NCBI GenBank assembly: GCA_963932465.1
Contig: OZ010799.1
Span: 158,282,761 to 158,346,760, forward strand
Length of the DNA stretch: 64,000 nt
Reading direction: 5' to 3'
Source: Maratus speciosus
Lineage: Eukaryota; Arthropoda; Arachnida; Araneae; Salticidae
Shown: in pieces, positions 33,611 through 44,548 of the stretch
How the letters are laid out: each line of letters opens with the position of its first letter
Position numbering within the stretch: the first letter of the stretch is position 1
Made by a program: the position numbers and the translations under genes
The notes under the pieces: model-generated
What the model was told of the DNA's origin: nothing
Seen by the model: only the letters and a program-made list of their open reading frames with translations
The model's database searches: none

Positions 33611-34934
33611 GAAATAAGGTTCGGTGGGGCAACTGGGCCATGATTTTACAATATGACTCTGGAGATTCTGGAAATTCAGCTTCAAAATGCTTATGTTCAT
33701 TTGAATTAAAGCCTGAACTTTTGTAAATGTGTTCAGTTAGGTTCCCTCTATATGACAGAAATGCTCAAAATTACATTTTAATATCTAAAAAAAATATATA
33801 CATATATTTCATCTTTATTTCCTCATGGGCCCAGTTGCCCCATAAAAATGAGGTAAGTGGAGCAGGAGGGTCTATGTTCCACACGCGTTTATTTTTTTTT
33901 TTCAGATGGAAAATCAAGTACTATTTGAAAAACTGTAAACAACTTTAAAATATTTAAACCGGGCAGATCATGTAAATTATATATCAAATAAAGAGCTCTA
34001 TAAGGGAAACCTAAAAAAAGCACTAAAAGTGAAAATATTAGATTTATTTATTCCAAAAACATAAAAATTAAGTAAGTACTTATGTACTTTAATATAGGTA
34101 GTAAGTATAAAAGTTACATGGGTATTTTAAGGGAAAAATAATAAGGTATATAAATCTATGAACAAACGGCTATGTAAGCACTTAAGTACTTCTGTATCGT
34201 AAAATTTCAAGGTTTGGCTATCTCGCTTTCAGGGGCAAGTTACTTGCATTCGTAAACTGTTGAAATACTTTAATGACACCAGTATTTACAAGAGAATTTA
34301 TTTGTAAACACGTAAAAGTGTATTTTCGCGTATTTAATAAAGGTGAAATTTTCATTATAAAATTCCGGTGCCAATGTGACAATTAGAGATTAAAATTATG
34401 TGATGGCATAACGGTATCACCGCCCTTCAAGGGGTTAAGAAATTTGGTTTGATACCCCCCCCCCCAATATGCTTTTTAAAAGGTTTATTACGTAATTTTA
34501 ATAAGGTATTCTATAATTTTCTTTATTGTGAGCAAAAAACAATGGAGAAATTTATTTCCCGTTGTAAGATAAACTCAAAAAAATTATTTATAACTATTGG
34601 AGTAACTGGATCTAACATGGTCCAGTTACCACTGATACATATCCCAGTTACCCCTTTCCTGAAATATTTATGGGGTAATTTGTTCGCCAGGATTTTATTT
34701 GAAACATGAAGTAAATATGTGTGGATACGTAATAATATTAATGTAGCTATATGCCTAATCTTAAAAAAAAAAGATTGTTTAATAAAAGTGTTTACAGTAT
34801 TTTAATAAAAAACCGAGGAAGTCAGACCAAATTGACGTTGTTTTTAAAAAATGAAACGTATATTTTCGACAACCTATCACAGGAAAGAGAGAGTTATGAT
34901 TGAGTTGATACACCTTGTTTTAGGAAGTAGAGAT
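33611..34934. mobile_element. Element E1, copy 2 (right end missing)
   Basis: From TCGGTGGGGCAACTGGGCC onward it aligns with 5710-7400. Shared landmarks are the CCAGTTGCCCCATAAAAA hairpin piece, the nested TTAA MITE (34,209-34,434), AACTGGATC and GAGTTATGATTGAGTTGA. Similarity stops at GTAGAGATT (about 34,932) where copy 1 continues to its right terminal repeat. Confidence 0.8.
34209..34434. mobile_element. TTAA MITE inside E1 copy 2
   Basis: The right end CTTCAAGGGG is followed by TTAA (34,435-34,438). The left end CTTTCAGGGGCAAG lacks a visible TTAA. AATTCCGGTGCCAATG is part of the subterminal box. It is orthologous in position to 6506-6722. Confidence 0.65.
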
Positions 34935-35074
34935 TAGCATCGAAATCGAAAATCAAACTGTCCAAAAGAATTAAAGCAATTAATACAAATATATTTATAT
35001 ATAATTACTAATTAATTATATGTATGTAGAAACACATATCTAATTAACAAATACACATATATACACTATATGGC

Positions 35075-36180
35075 CAAAGGTGACCGGTCACTTGCTATTT
35101 TAGACGTTTTGTTAAATATCTAGAAAAATACATAAGGAATTAACTTGAAACTGCAGGTGTGTAAACAGTATAGTATAGGTCATATATTTCCGAGAAGACT
35201 TTTCCCCGAAACCCCGTAGGCGACCGTCAACAAATTGAAAAAGAACGAATATCTTTGGGATAACCCTGTAAAAACTAATGTAGCAAAAGCGTTCAAACTC
35301 GAGATTATAATAAGTGGCTTATTCGAATATACTGTGTTCATTTTTAGGACGATAGCATGTATACTCGTAGAGAAATTAAGATTTTTATAAAAACAGTCCG
35401 AAATTTCGCCCAAATTTTTTGCTTATAATTTGCAAAGTTCTTAATATAAAAAAAAGTTCTTTTCAGAAAATATGACGAACAACATTGTACACTACCCCCT
35501 GTAATTACAATTAAAAAATAATAAAAATTGGAGGAAAAATGAGCAGGTTTACAAAAAAAATGTTTCACTGCGCATGCGCGAATGCAATCAAAATATAATG
35601 TGCACAATTTGTTAGCTAAATGTATAGAGCAACTTTTATAAAAGTCTCAAAAACATCGTTTGAAAAGTCTGATAATAATCGTTTACAGAATAAGCTCAAA
35701 ATCCGTTGTTCCCAAAATGAAGCAAAAATATGAGGGGTTTTATCCATATATCCAGTGATTAGTGCCAATATAGCCTACACAATATTGCACGTACTACTGT
35801 ATTTGGATACAGACCCTCATCCTTTTGCTTCATTTTGGGAATAACGGATTTTGAGCTTATTCTATAAACTATTATTATCAGACTTTTCAAACTATGTTTT
35901 TGAGACTTTCACAAAAGTTTCTCTATACATTTAGTTAACACATTGTGCAAATTATATTTTGATTACGTTGGAGCATGCGCAGTGAATCAGTATTCAGTAA
36001 ACCGGCTCATTTATCATACAATTTTTATTATTTTTTCATTCTGATTGCATGGTATTGTATACACTGTTGTTTGTCATATTTTCTGAAAAGAACTTTTTTT
36101 TATATTAAGCACTCTGTAAATCATAAAAAAAAACTTTGCGAAATTTTTTCAATTTTAAATTCCGATATCGAATTCATATA
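35075..36180. mobile_element. Element E2, copy 2, rearranged into a palindrome
   Basis: It begins CAAAGGTGACCGG like copy 1. About 35,075-35,730 corresponds to copy 1 read backward from its right end. About 35,820-36,180 is the same sequence again in the opposite direction. The two arms (~350 bp) surround a ~90-bp centre with ATATCCAGTGATTAGTG. Neither arm carries the TTAA MITE found in copy 1. Several small ORFs in both strands mirror one another and are not genes. Confidence 0.85.
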
Positions 36181-36184
36181 ATCC

Positions 36185-36710
36185 GATTTCGAATTATTGT
36201 ACTAACATAAAATTATTAAACTAACAACAAATACGATAACATCCTTTTCAATCGGGTTTTAAATTCAACTCACGCCGATCATATAAGATTAAATTCTGTT
36301 TATATGAACATAAAAGTTCGTCGAATGTTTTATTCAAAGTTTAATATCTTTTAAATGCGGCCGTTTTCTTAACAATAAAAATAAATAAATTTTACCACTT
36401 GAAAAAACAAGTACAATTCAATTTCCTTATGGAAAGAAATAATGCGGTTTATCCTTCAAGTACTTTTATTTCAAGTGGGATGGAAAACTAGAAATTAATT
36501 TTCCAAGTTTTCTGAAATTGAAATTTAGAAGGAAATACGTTTCGGATATCTATGGGCGGAATGAAAACTGAATTTTGTTTTATTTTATTTTTTATTTCTT
36601 TATCCTACATTTTCCGAGGGGAAATTTAAATTAACTTTTTAAAAAATAAACAAGTAATATAAAAATTTTGTTTTAAAGTCAATTCCTACTTAGGTCATCA
36701 AAGAAAAATG
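36185..36710. other. No recognisable feature
   Basis: Unassigned AT-rich sequence without ORF or repeat evidence. Confidence 0.4.
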
Positions 36711-36713
36711 TAA

Positions 36714-36990
36714 TATAATCCCTTAAGCTAATATTAGTTTTTGTTGCATTAAAATATCTCAATTTGTTGATTTTCTATAAGCAAGCAGGTTTACAATGGA
36801 TGTCTATGGTAATTTGGCGAAATATTAGAGATGTCGCGAAGTTGGCGTCACTTTTGGCGACTCATTTTGGTCGACAAATTTGGCGATATATCGCCAAGTT
36901 GGTGACAAACTTGGCGGTATTTGGCGACAGAACAGCCCCCCCCCTTTTATAGATATGAAGATGCATTAGATGCTTCAATAACCAATGGCC
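36714..36990. repeat. Dispersed TTGGCG-rich repeat, copy 2 (empty site)
   Basis: The reverse complement of 9325-9560 plus 9937-9985. It contains about nine TTGGCG/CGCCAA words, including TTGGCGATATATCGCCAA. At 36,755-36,770 it carries the uninterrupted single TTAA where copy 1 has the MITE. Confidence 0.8.
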
Positions 36991-38150
36991 GCCATTTTGT
37001 CTCCCATGTAAAACTAAAATTAATTAATTAAAATTTAATTTCCTAAAAAAAAAAACAATAAATAAATAAATAAAATAATGTATTTGGATTCAGTTCCGAT
37101 TAAACACAAAAACATTCAAATTTAACTTTAATTAAAAGTTTAAAAAAAATGTAATGCAGTATCTGATTGCCGAAAGGGCACACAGCTACCACAATTTCCA
37201 TAATCGTTATGTTATTTAAATGCAATTTTTCTGTTATAAAATTAGGCGAGAATTACTATTTTAAAATAGTGATGATTGTGTTCACTGCTGTAATCGGGTT
37301 CTGAATGGAATTTCCATAATGATAAATTCAGATTTTATTTTCCTATAATGGCAAAGCAAAACTAATAACTGATAATATGCAACATTAAAAAAATAAAAGT
37401 TAATTATTTTAGAAATTTCGATTATGTTAAAATTATTTCCGTCTTAATGTGAATGGTTATCTCATATCCTGTCAGAAAACATCTTTAATCTTGAAATTAA
37501 AGAGAATATATATGGGTCAAGTGGCTGTTTAAAAAAAAAAAAAATGCGGCCCAATAAAATTGCCTCAAAAATCTCAAAATTTAGCCTACAAGTACCTTAT
37601 TGCTATATTTATCAAAAAATAATATGATCCAAACTGTACCTGATAGATCTTCTGAGATTTTAATTTCAAAGCTCCTTCATTGCTAAAATGTTCAAATAAA
37701 TGACTGGCACCGGAATTTAAGAACAGATGTATCTGTAAATAAGAAAAATGCTACATATCACATACTTGTTAAATAGAAAAAGGTATATGAAAAGTCTAGT
37801 GCAATTGCGGCGCTTGGGAATTAAGATTAAGTGGTTTCATAAACATACCACAGCCCTTGAAAGGCTGAAAAAAGGAAAGAAATTATAATTAGAAGTTATA
37901 CTGTCAATAAATAATATTTCTTTTTACTCTATTTCAATTGAAAAATAAAGATAAAGCATTAACTTTTATCAGAGTTAATGTTTATTTGATTTAGTACAAT
38001 GTATTTTTTAAATTTAGTTTGAACATATCCCAGTAAAATAATAAAAATTAAAAATGTATTATCTTTAGTTACTGTTATTAAAAACCTTATGAGTTTTTTA
38101 ATGTGTATTTTATTGCATTAGATTTTCTTACTTTACTGTTTAGTACGTAG
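36991..38150. other. No gene; one decayed TTAA-MITE-like block
   Basis: At about 37,708-37,872 GGCACCGGAATTTAAGAAC, an AATAAGAAAAATGC word and AGCCCTTGAAAGGCTG resemble the TTAA MITE group, but the ends are lost. The rest is unassigned. Confidence 0.4.
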
Positions 38151-38181
38151 ATTCAGAACATTCCCTTATATATTAAAATTA

Positions 38182-38760
38182 TGAGGGAATGATTGTGAGG
38201 GAATGACGAAATGCTTCTGAAAACCATATTATACTATAATGATTAGTCTAAGATACATTTTCAGTTACTAAATATATTTTGAAACACATTTCTAATAACA
38301 TAGCATCATAAAAAAAAATATTTTTCATTAGTTTTTATTAAATTTATAAGAGATGAGGGAATGACGGGTAATAAAAATACTTGCTTTGATCTAGTACTTC
38401 AAAGCCATGTGCTAGCTATTCAGGAATGTTTTTGAGCAAACAAAAAGATGGCTGCTTCACTTTACTCATGTACAAACTGTCGTAAACCTATATAATGCAT
38501 GTGCTGCTTTCCACTAAGTAAATAGGGTGCAAATTTATAGTTATGTGAGGGAATGATGACAAATACTAGGGACATCATTAAAAAGTGCCCCAATTCTTTT
38601 ATTATATAATATATAAATATAATTAAATGACTAAATATTTATTTAAGTATGTTTAATGGATTCAGAAAAAAAAAAATTATAAACATACGTGCTGCAATGG
38701 CAGAAAAAGCGTTTTCTTTCCTACATGTGTGACTGGGGACATAGTGAGGGAATGATATTT
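38182..38760 (+). repeat. Repeated box TGAGGGAATGA
   Basis: The 11-mer TGAGGGAATGA occurs at 38,182, 38,196, 38,354, 38,546 and 38,745, always on the plus strand. After the first pair the spacing is 158, 192 and 199 bp. The sequence between boxes is not clearly alike. It could be a very old tandem repeat in which only the box was kept. Confidence 0.7.
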
Positions 38761-38764
38761 GCAT

Positions 38765-39855
38765 TAAAAATGCACTTAATTTATCATATTTCAGTTTCAA
38801 TAAGCAAATAATCATAGTATATATGTATAACTGATTAATATTGATAGTTTAAATCACGTTTTATTTTTAGTAATTTTAAAAATATGTCTTCAAGACCCCT
38901 AGGACATAAAATTGCTACTTTTCAGAGAATGACTCATATATATATATATATATATTGCCGCTATTGGGTTAATTTTGGTTTGGTTATTTTGAACATATGT
39001 GTTAAGATGTAGAGGAGGTTGTGTTTCTGGATTTCGTAATAACTATTTCCCAATAGTAATATTCTCGTTAGAACTTTCTTGATTAAATTAGGCGAAGACG
39101 TCTTTATGTTCTTAAATAATTATTACAAAAATGCTGAAACGCAATCACTCCTGAAGATGGCATTGTTTATTTCTAAATCTTAGTTTTAAAATATCCTTAT
39201 CTTTGACAGTATTCAAATCAATTTCAGTTTTTATAATTTCTTATTTAACTTGTGATGTGTTTTATAACGAATAAAGACGTGAAGTAGCTGATGTCAGTTG
39301 TGTGTATTTATTTATTTACTTATTTATATTTGATTAATACATTGTAAATTCAATTTTTAACGGTTTGACAGGCAAGGAAGAAATTATTTTGATATAATGT
39401 CGAAAACCAATATTGCCAGTTCGCTACTTTTACTTTAATCGAATGATGCCACCAGTACTTTGAGATTGTTAAATTCTTCTTATTTTTATGACTGATTGAG
39501 TTCTCTCCCCCCATTTTTTCATTTTTTTTAAACTGCTGCCCAAGCAATCCCACCTTGTCATATATCCAAAGTGTTCTGTATCCGGGGATGTGGGACATAG
39601 GTCCCAGGCTCCTCGGCCAAAAACTCTTCGCATCGTCGACAAAAAAGGCGAAAACATGGTGACTTTTACTATTACAAAAAAGTTGGAAATTGCTCGTCAA
39701 ACGTGGCAAATGAGGTGCGTTCGTACTATAACTAGTTTTATAATTATTTTTTGCACCCCATATTGTACTGAACGTATAATTTTTTGCACTTCATAAAGTG
39801 CATAGTCTGATACATCATTAAAATGCACTTCCAATAATTTTTCCCCATTCCCGTA
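38765..39855. other. No gene; TA microsatellite
   Basis: A (TA)n run lies at 38,936-38,956. The ORFs on both strands at 39,350-39,900 overlap each other. The 119-codon minus frame shows no recognisable domain, and I do not call a gene. Confidence 0.45.
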
Positions 39856-40795
39856 ATGTAACGGAACACTTTTGACTGTCCCTGTAATTAAACTATACAT
39901 CCGATTTTCCTAAAATTTGAAATGGCTCGACAAAATTTTGCAACAATTATATCTTTAAAATTTCAGATCATTCGGAAGGCTGTAATATCATTAAAATGCA
40001 CTTGCAATAATTTTTCCCATTGGCCGTAATGTAAAGAAAAACTTTTGACTGTCCCTGTAATTAAACTATACATCCGATTTTCCTAAAATTTGAAATGGCT
40101 CGACAAAATTTTGCAACAATTATATCTTTAAAATTTCAGATCATTCGGAAGGCTGTAATATCATTAAAATGCACTTGCAATAATTTTTCCCATTGGCCGT
40201 AATGTAAAGAAAAACTTTTGACTGTCCCTGTAATTAAACTATGCATCCGATTTTCCTAAAATTTGAAATGGCTCGACAAAATTTTGCAACAATTATATCT
40301 TTAAAATTTCAGATCATTCGGAAGGCTGTAATATCATTAAAATGCACTTGCAATAATTTTTCCCATTGGCCGTAATGTAAAGAAAAACTTTTGACTGTCC
40401 CTGTAATTAAACTATACATCCGATTTTCCTAAAATTTGAAATGGCTCGACAAAATTTTGCAACAATTATATCTTTAAAATTTCAGATCATTCGGAAGGCT
40501 CTAATATCATTAAAATGAACTTGCAATAATTTTTCCCTTTGGCCGTTATGTAAAGAAAAACTTTTGACTGTCCCTGTAATTAAACTATACATCCGATTTT
40601 CATAAAATTTGAAATGGCTCGACAAAATTTTGCAACAATCATATATTTGAAATTTCAGACCATTCGGTTGGGTAGTTTTTGCTCTGTTACATGCAGACAG
40701 ACGGACGGACAGACGGACGGACAGACGGACGGACGGACTGAACGACGACTATAGGTGCTACGTATTTATATAATTACGAACGCACCTAAAAAGTA
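39856..40795 (+). repeat. Homogeneous 173-bp tandem array (satellite family B array 5) with GACG tract and hairpin
   Basis: CTTTTGACTGTCCCTGTAAT recurs with exact 173-bp spacing (39,871, 40,044, 40,217, 40,390 and 40,563 for the TTTGACTG core). Units 2-4 are nearly identical. The array ends with (GACG/GACA)n at 40,694-40,738 and a hairpin TAGGTGC/GCACCTA at about 40,752-40,788. The box is a variant of the one at 20,144 and 29,609. Confidence 0.95.
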
Positions 40796-41017
40796 GCGAA
40801 AATTAAGCAATCTGAATTTTAAAAAAGTAACACACTGGCAATAATGTTGAAAACTTACCACAATGTTTGAACAATTTCAGATAAAAATAAGAAAATTAGA
40901 ACAATGAAAAAATTTAGGTATCTTAATAGATTTCCGAGAAGCGATGCAAATTACCATCCAGGCGACAAGTAAGCGACTTACAGAGGTAAAGGTGAGCCAT
41001 TGAAAAATTAAGTTTAA

Positions 41018-41236
41018 CACATTGACTGCCACGCTACGAGTATACTCGTAGCTTTAATATTCGTGGCTTTAATTTATTACTTTCTCACCATTATTTTAAA
41101 ATTAAAAAAGTTGCCTTATTTATTGGCAGAAATTTCGCTGTACTAGTAAAGCGAAATTTACCTTTCAGAATTTGTGCTGGCAAACGACTTTCAAGAAGAA
41201 ATTTGAAAATTCTTACTTTTTGCGGAAGTGAACGTG
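41018..41236. mobile_element. TTAA MITE (219 bp)
   Basis: The ends CACATTGACTGCC and, read inward, CACGTTCACTTCC are inverted. TTAA flanks at 41,014-41,017 and 41,237-41,240. A CTACGAGTATACTCGTAG hairpin sits near the left end, comparable to the hairpins near the ends of other members. Confidence 0.8.
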
Positions 41237-41239
41237 TTA

Positions 41240-41905
41240 ATAGGACCGTGGACCTTTATTAGAGCAAGAATCGGCCCAAAAACTGAAATTTCTTTTTGTG
41301 TGTATTATTATCCTCAAGTGTGTACAAAGTCAACTGTAAAAAAACGCATGCAGATGCAGATGCGATGATTATTCGCAAAGTGTTTTAATTTTGTACACAT
41401 ATAATTTTTTGGCATTTAAATGCTCATGCGTCTTAATTTTTTATCAAAAATCAGGTAATTTATAAGGAAGAATCCTCATTAAAAATAATTAAAGCCCACC
41501 GTCCCCTTAACCGCAGTATAAAACTACAAGAATAGATTAACCTGTTTTTTCTTTGTAATTAAGCAATGACATTTTTCCTTGAAAATATATGTGGATTGCT
41601 TATGCAATCCACGATTGAGTTTATATTTAGTTTAAGTAATTCCATATAAATGAATAATGGCAAGGCTTGGCGAGAAGAAAGGGTTGCTGCTGTGCCCTAT
41701 CTTCGATCAGGAACTGGAAAAGCAATTGTTCAAAGACCATGGAGTTCAGAGGCCAATAAATCCCTGGTTTTCAACTAATAGTGACTAAAAACTTATGTGG
41801 TAAATACGATCTAATTACAAATATTTGCTACAGAGAAACTTGGATCGTATTTTGTTGTAAATAAGCGTTTCTCACTCGACTATGTTTTCTGGTTGACAGT
41901 GAATA
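41240..41905. other. No recognisable feature
   Basis: Unassigned sequence. A small hairpin GTGGATTGC/GCAATCCAC occurs near 41,592-41,612. Confidence 0.4.
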
Positions 41906-41913
41906 CCCATATA

Positions 41914-42374
41914 CCGGGTGTCCTAAAAAGGACTGACTGATTAAAAAAATCAATAACTTGCAAACGGTGACAGATATTAAAAAAATTCCTGCAGGAGGAT
42001 TATGCATAAGGTCAAAAGTTTTTTTACAGTGATTTTCAATTTCAGTTCGAATTACAAACAATAGATGGCGCTGCGATCAATAGACGTTAAATTCAGGCTC
42101 TATTTTTGGTACTTTTGCGCCCACTCAGTGCATTTTCATCTCCTTTTTCCGCATGGATGAAGAAAAAGGTTAAAAAAATCGAGCCTGTATTTAGTGTCTA
42201 TTGATCGCAGCCCCATCTATTGTTTGTAATTCGAACTAAAATCGAAAATCCCATAAAAAAAAAAAAAAACTTTTGACCTTATGCATAACCCTCCTGCAAG
42301 AATTTTTTAAATATCTGTCACCGTTTGCAAGTTATTGATTTTAAAAATCAGTCAGTCCTTTTTAGGACACCCGG
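41914..42374. mobile_element. Mariner-type MITE with very long inverted arms (461 bp)
   Basis: CCGGGTGTCCTAAAAAGGAC begins the left arm and its complement ends the right arm. Pairing continues for roughly 180 bp per arm (ACTTGCAAACGG, TTATGCATAAGGTC and GATCAATAGACG all have counterparts). TA flanks both ends. A CCGGGTGTCC start with TA duplication is typical of Tc1/mariner-type MITEs of arthropods. No ORF for a transposase. Confidence 0.88.
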
Positions 42375-42380
42375 TATATA

Positions 42381-42835
42381 CCAGGTGAGCCAAAAGTTCA
42401 TTAAAATTTTAAAAACTCATAAAAAAGGGAAAAAATATGATAAAGGAGTGCGGTTTGCAAGAAAAGGCTCACACGGTAGTCGGATTTTTTTTTTAGCAGC
42501 AAAAAAAATTTAGTTAAAAAATCACATGTAGAAGGCGCTGACGACTCGAAACAAAATGAACAGGACAACATTACGCTCCGTTCTTTTGTACTTCCAATAA
42601 CATATATTCAACATAATCTCATGATCATTCCACGACACAACCAGGTTATGTCGTAGAAATTGTTCATTGTGTTTCGGGTCGTCAGCGCCCTCTACATGTG
42701 AATTTTTAACTTTTTTTTCTGCTAAAAAAAATCCGACTACTTTGTGAGCCCTTTCTTGCAAAACGCGCTCCTTTATCATAATTTCTTCCTTTTTTATGAG
42801 TTTTTAAAGTTTTAACGAACTTTTGGCTCACCCGG
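42381..42835. mobile_element. Mariner-type MITE with long inverted arms (455 bp), adjacent to the previous one
   Basis: CCAGGTGAGCCAAAAGTTC and its near-complement GAACTTTTGGCTCACCCGG bound it, with TA on each side. The arms pair for ~180 bp (ATGATAAAGGAG, CACATGTAGA and GGCGCTGACGACTCG have counterparts). It is separated from 41,914-42,374 only by overlapping TA dinucleotides. The minus-strand ORF at 42,522-42,779 runs through an arm and is not a gene. Confidence 0.88.
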
Positions 42836-42877
42836 TATTTTAACCTAATAGCTTGGTAAAATAAATTTGTGCTTTAA

Positions 42878-43090
42878 CCCTTTCAGTGGCAAAGTACTTC
42901 AATTCGCAGAATGCTAAAATGATTGAATGACACCAAAAATTAAAAATAGTTTTATTTGTAAATAAGTAAAAGCCTTTTTTCTTCACGTAATTAATAAAAG
43001 GAAAAATTTCGTTTCAAATTTATGGTGCCAGGCAAGCATATATGGATAAAATTTAAGTGGTCCGAAAAGAAACCACTACCACTCAAGTGA
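42878..43090. mobile_element. TTAA MITE (213 bp)
   Basis: It begins CCCTTTCAGTGGC and ends CCACTCAAGTGA, between TTAA 42,874-42,877 and 43,091-43,094. GACACCA and TGGTGCC form the subterminal pair. The interior (AATAAGTAAAAGCC) resembles 6506-6722. Confidence 0.82.
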
Positions 43091-43205
43091 TTAAACAGAA
43101 AATGCGAACTCTGAAGGGCGAGGGTTTATTTTTGGACGACTTAATTTTAATCTTTAAATTTCACACTGGCACTATAATTATGGAATGGAAATTTTCCTTT
43201 TATTA

Positions 43206-43368
43206 ACATAGCTGCCAACTTGTACGGATTTGTGCTACCTCTAAAATTTAACAGAAATTTCTGGCTTATTTAATTATCAATATTCACTGTAATTCGGCGA
43301 TTGAAGTAGGCAAAATTTTCTATTAAATGTTAGTGGTAGCAAAAATCCGTACAAGTTGGCAGCGATGT
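43206..43368. mobile_element. Short MITE with GCTGCCAACTTGTACGG ends (163 bp)
   Basis: The inverted ends share 21 perfect bases after an imperfect ACAT/ATGT tip. ATTA at 43,202-43,205 and 43,369-43,372 is a possible 4-bp duplication. The GCCAACTTG terminus is reminiscent of the CAGACCTGCCAAC element at 30,782 but is otherwise different. Confidence 0.8.
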
Positions 43369-43379
43369 ATTAAGTACGC

Positions 43380-44090
43380 AAAGAAATTTAAAAAAGGCCT
43401 TTGCATATACTGAAATATAAATATGTATGTAAATTCTGTTTCTCTTAATCATTGTTAAATATAAAAGAATGGAAATATTTGAAAGTTTTAATAACGGCAA
43501 ATAGAGATTCCAGACTAAGATCTTTCCTTACTACTACGTGAGTGGTTTAGCGCTTGTTATTTTATGCTAATCCTTAAAGTGGGCTATGTATCCGATAAAA
43601 TCTAAAACTATTTAAATAATTAGTTATGTATTGTCTTATCTATATCTTTTCTACTTGTACATCTTTCGTCTTGTGTATTTCCCCTATTGTGAAGATTTTA
43701 GTATCAATCGTTGCTCCCAACTGCCAGCCTCAAATCCCAACCACAAATTATGATCATACATGCCTGGGATTTGCTTATTGTTTATGAAATGTGCTGCTAC
43801 TCTGAACTAATTATTTTCTCCATTGCTGTATCTCTTTTGTAATTAGTCAATTTTGCATAGTTCATCTATGTCGTTTTAAACATTCGACTGTTTGTTTTGT
43901 CGCAAGGCCTAGTATCATTTTCAGAAGTCTGCTAGCTTTCAACACGCCGCACAGTGGAGTATTTGACCCGAAATTCTCGCCAAAAATATTTATGTAAATA
44001 TAGTCCGATTGCCTTGAAATTATTAGATGTTATTGGGTACCCCTATGGCATGATGAGTATTGTAAATGTAGTCTATTACGGTTAGCTTTT
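43380..44090. other. No recognisable feature
   Basis: Unassigned AT-rich sequence, no supportable gene or repeat. Confidence 0.4.
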
Positions 44091-44094
44091 ACGG

Positions 44095-44480
44095 TTAATT
44101 TACAGAGACACCCAAAAAAATTCCCTTACATTATGGTCTATGGGAAAAAATCGTTTGCTATGTGTTTTAATTATATTTATTTTAAACGTACTGAAAATTT
44201 AATACATCACTGAGGTGTACTAAAGCACTTATTGTAGAATATGGTGTGCATAGAATATATCGTTCAATTACAGGGACGCACAAAAGAATTTGGCTGCAGA
44301 ATAAATTTAACTATTGAAGTCTATGACCAATAATTTCTGGAAGTGCGTTTGTAGTTGTGATATGCGTTTTTAAATTGAACTGTTTTTTTTCAATATTACT
44401 TGGTGTGGATACATTCTATAGATCATATGCAGGGCTGCACAAAATTTCTAAGTGCATTTCCGTTTATTCACTGAAATGGC
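44095..44480 (-). repeat. Satellite family B array 6, reversed
   Basis: Boxes ACAGAGACACCCAAAAAAA (about 44,102), ACAGGGACGCACAAAAG (about 44,271) and CAGGGCTGCACAAAAT (about 44,432) are about 169 and 161 bp apart. The ATTATGGTCTATGGG segment (about 44,133) matches the sequence at 23,117 and the target site at 30,776. Confidence 0.7.
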
Positions 44481-44548
44481 TAAATGGAAATGTTTAACTG
44501 TGCTATGCGTTTCCCTCAACTAACTTTTAGCATACTATGTAGTATACA

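Noticed and set aside
39350..39900. 119-codon minus ORF and overlapping smaller ORFs
   Set aside because: No recognisable domain or signal, and competing frames on both strands. I could not support a gene.
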